Assembly: GCF_013358405.1 (NCBI RefSeq)
Contig: NZ_CP054836.1
Span: 744,001-808,000, forward strand
Length of the DNA: 64,000 bases
From: Oricola thermophila
GTDB taxonomy: Bacteria > Pseudomonadota > Alphaproteobacteria > Rhizobiales > Rhizobiaceae
Direction: 5' to 3'
Both the position numbers and the translations under genes were made by a program. Below, piece by piece: positions 63,120-64,000 of the stretch. The notes under the pieces are model-generated. The model had not been told where the DNA came from. It saw only the letters and a program-made list of their open reading frames with translations, and made no database searches. How positions within the stretch are numbered: position 1 is the stretch's first letter; each line of letters opens with the position of its first letter.

Positions 63120-63578
63120 GCAATTCGCCTTGTCTGCTTCGTGGGTTGATCGCGGTTGGATACGAGATAGGTCATCCGCCAGGAGAGGAGGGACCATGTT
63201 GTGTATACATATCCGCGTGCGCGGAAAACAACCGACAATATCCGGATCGCGGACGATCCGGATGCGTGAATGCATGGCGGGGGGTGTCAAGAGGCGCTGG
63301 ATGGCTAATGACCAAGGTCTATGCCGGCCTTCGTCAGAGCCAGCCCAATATGCCTGACCTGATTGTGTATGTATTATTCGGCGAAAGGGAGCCTGTCGCA
63401 CAAGGACCGGCCGACACGATCGCCATGAAACGCAAGCCGGCGCCTATGCTCGGTCTGACGACTGTCGGTGTCCGGTTCGCCGGACGGGACTGGTACAGCA
63501 CCGGAAATCATCCGGTCTTGTGCCGGGCAATTCATTTCATCCGAAATGCACGACTTTCCGTCCGGCGTCGCCGGGAGG
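63120..63578. other. Intergenic region with no recognised gene
   Basis: About 460 bases upstream of the Bcr/CflA gene. Frames on the plus strand (e.g. 63095-63649) have composition and content unlike real proteins. A direct repeat-like GATCC...GGATG stretch near 63235-63270 (CCGGATCGCGGACGATCCGG is a weak inverted repeat) is the only structure seen. Confidence 0.35.
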
Positions 63579-63704
63579 TCAACGACCGAACAAGGAACCG
63601 ATCATGTTCCGCAGGGCGGCGTCGCGATCGCGACGGGCACGTGCGATGATCGACTCGAGCTCGCGCGGCTGAAATTGCTGTTCAATGCGTTTCTTCGCGG
63701 ACAT
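63579..63704 (-). CDS. Small basic protein of 41 residues, function unknown
   Basis: A short frame from ATG 63704, preceded by GGAAGAAGAAA, encodes MSAKKRIEQQFQPRELESII followed by ARARRDRDAALRNMIGSLFG and a final Arg. The composition is strongly helical and basic, and the ribosome site and stop are convincing. The phrase RARRDRDAALRNMI recalls small rhizobial proteins of the RARxxRAxAxxxLI type. There is no neighbouring gene in the same transcript within the window. Confidence 0.6.
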   Translation of the reverse strand: MSAKKRIEQQFQPRELESIIARARRDRDAALRNMIGSLFGR

Positions 63705-64000
63705 TTTCTTCTTCCGTTTTGTCGTTGGTGTTCAGCTACGGGATTGTTGCTGCGCTGCAGCATGATTTGGGAGCTGTATGCGCCCTTTTCATGCCCGCAG
63801 ACATGCTAATTTCGCTTGGCAGCCATGCGCCTTCGGCAGGGGCGGAATTCCGCTGGATTTTGATATTGAGACAGCTGCCTGCCCCACGTTGGTGGCCGTC
63901 GCCAGAAGGCAGTCGGGTATAGCCTCGGTTTGCGCGGGCCTATCCGCCGGTGACACTCATGTGGCGGGTTACCGCCGGCCGTTTCGTGCGACGGTCTATG
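63705..64000. other. Right-edge region without a recognised gene
   Basis: About 300 bases up to the window end. No frame is convincing on either strand; a small inverted repeat (TGCTGC-GCT-GCAGCA, near 63750) is visible. Any gene that begins or ends beyond 64000 cannot be judged. Confidence 0.35.

Noticed and set aside
63095..63649. 184-codon plus-strand frame near the right end
   Set aside because: Codon content is random-looking (many Arg, Cys and Ser), it has no ribosome site, and it overlaps the convincing small gene on the other strand.

Overview
The window reads as chromosome of a GC-rich alphaproteobacterium, most likely in the Hyphomicrobiales (Rhizobiales), with marine or saline-soil habits. 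The clues are rhizobial-type betIBA/choXWV choline genes, an N-acetylglutaminylglutamine amide (NAGGN) osmolyte operon, a BigR-controlled persulfide operon, a form I aerobic CO dehydrogenase cluster, and TRAP and Liv-type transporters. Nearly every base is coding. I saw no rRNA, tRNA, CRISPR array, insertion sequence or prophage.

Layout. 1-2018: BigR sulfide/persulfide locus (Blh hydrolase cut by the window edge, two YeeE/YedE half-permeases, divergent BigR with its AT-rich operator). 2153-4202: beta-ketoadipate genes pcaD and pcaF, followed by a deleted MetE-like pseudogene and an AraC regulator. 5631-18403: an apparent catabolic island with two related aldehyde dehydrogenases flanking a complete Liv-type ABC importer, then a convergent unit of an uncharacterised ThDP-dependent decarboxylase-like enzyme and a TRAP importer. 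18812-20520: purU and an orphan cheW. 20552-27352: choline oxidation (betIBA) divergent from choline uptake (choXWV) around a BetI-like operator. 27444-33400: housekeeping genes (apbC, rpe, gph, suhB-like and others).

33650-42363: CO dehydrogenase cluster, a MHYT-LytTR sensor/regulator (coxC-like) followed by coxM, S, L, D, E, F and G. CoxL carries the form I motif AYRCSFR. A striking set of three repeated half-sites lies between the sensor gene and coxM and is a good candidate for the regulator's binding site. 42430-47835: a second BigR/SqrR-type ArsR repressor, then asnO-ngg-M42 peptidase (NAGGN synthesis). 47891-54300: dusA, a TauE/SafE permease, a retropepsin-like protease, DUF1289, cobS/cobT and a PdhS/DivJ-like histidine kinase. 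54640-64000: GST, uracil-DNA glycosylase-like protein, Lrp regulator, DUF302 protein, a beta-hydroxyacid dehydrogenase, a polar amino-acid ABC importer without its ATPase, cytochrome b561, mobA, a Bcr/CflA exporter and a small 41-residue gene.

Together the genes describe a metabolically flexible heterotroph that uses aromatic or organic acids as carbon, supplements energy by oxidising CO and probably reduced sulfur, and withstands osmotic stress with glycine betaine and NAGGN. The most unusual items are the CoxC-LytTR repeat array, the LivF protein with a long basic tail and a possible internal start, the unassigned ThDP/aldehyde dehydrogenase/TRAP unit, a second BigR-like repressor beside the CO cluster, and a BigR-box-like site before a DUF302 gene.
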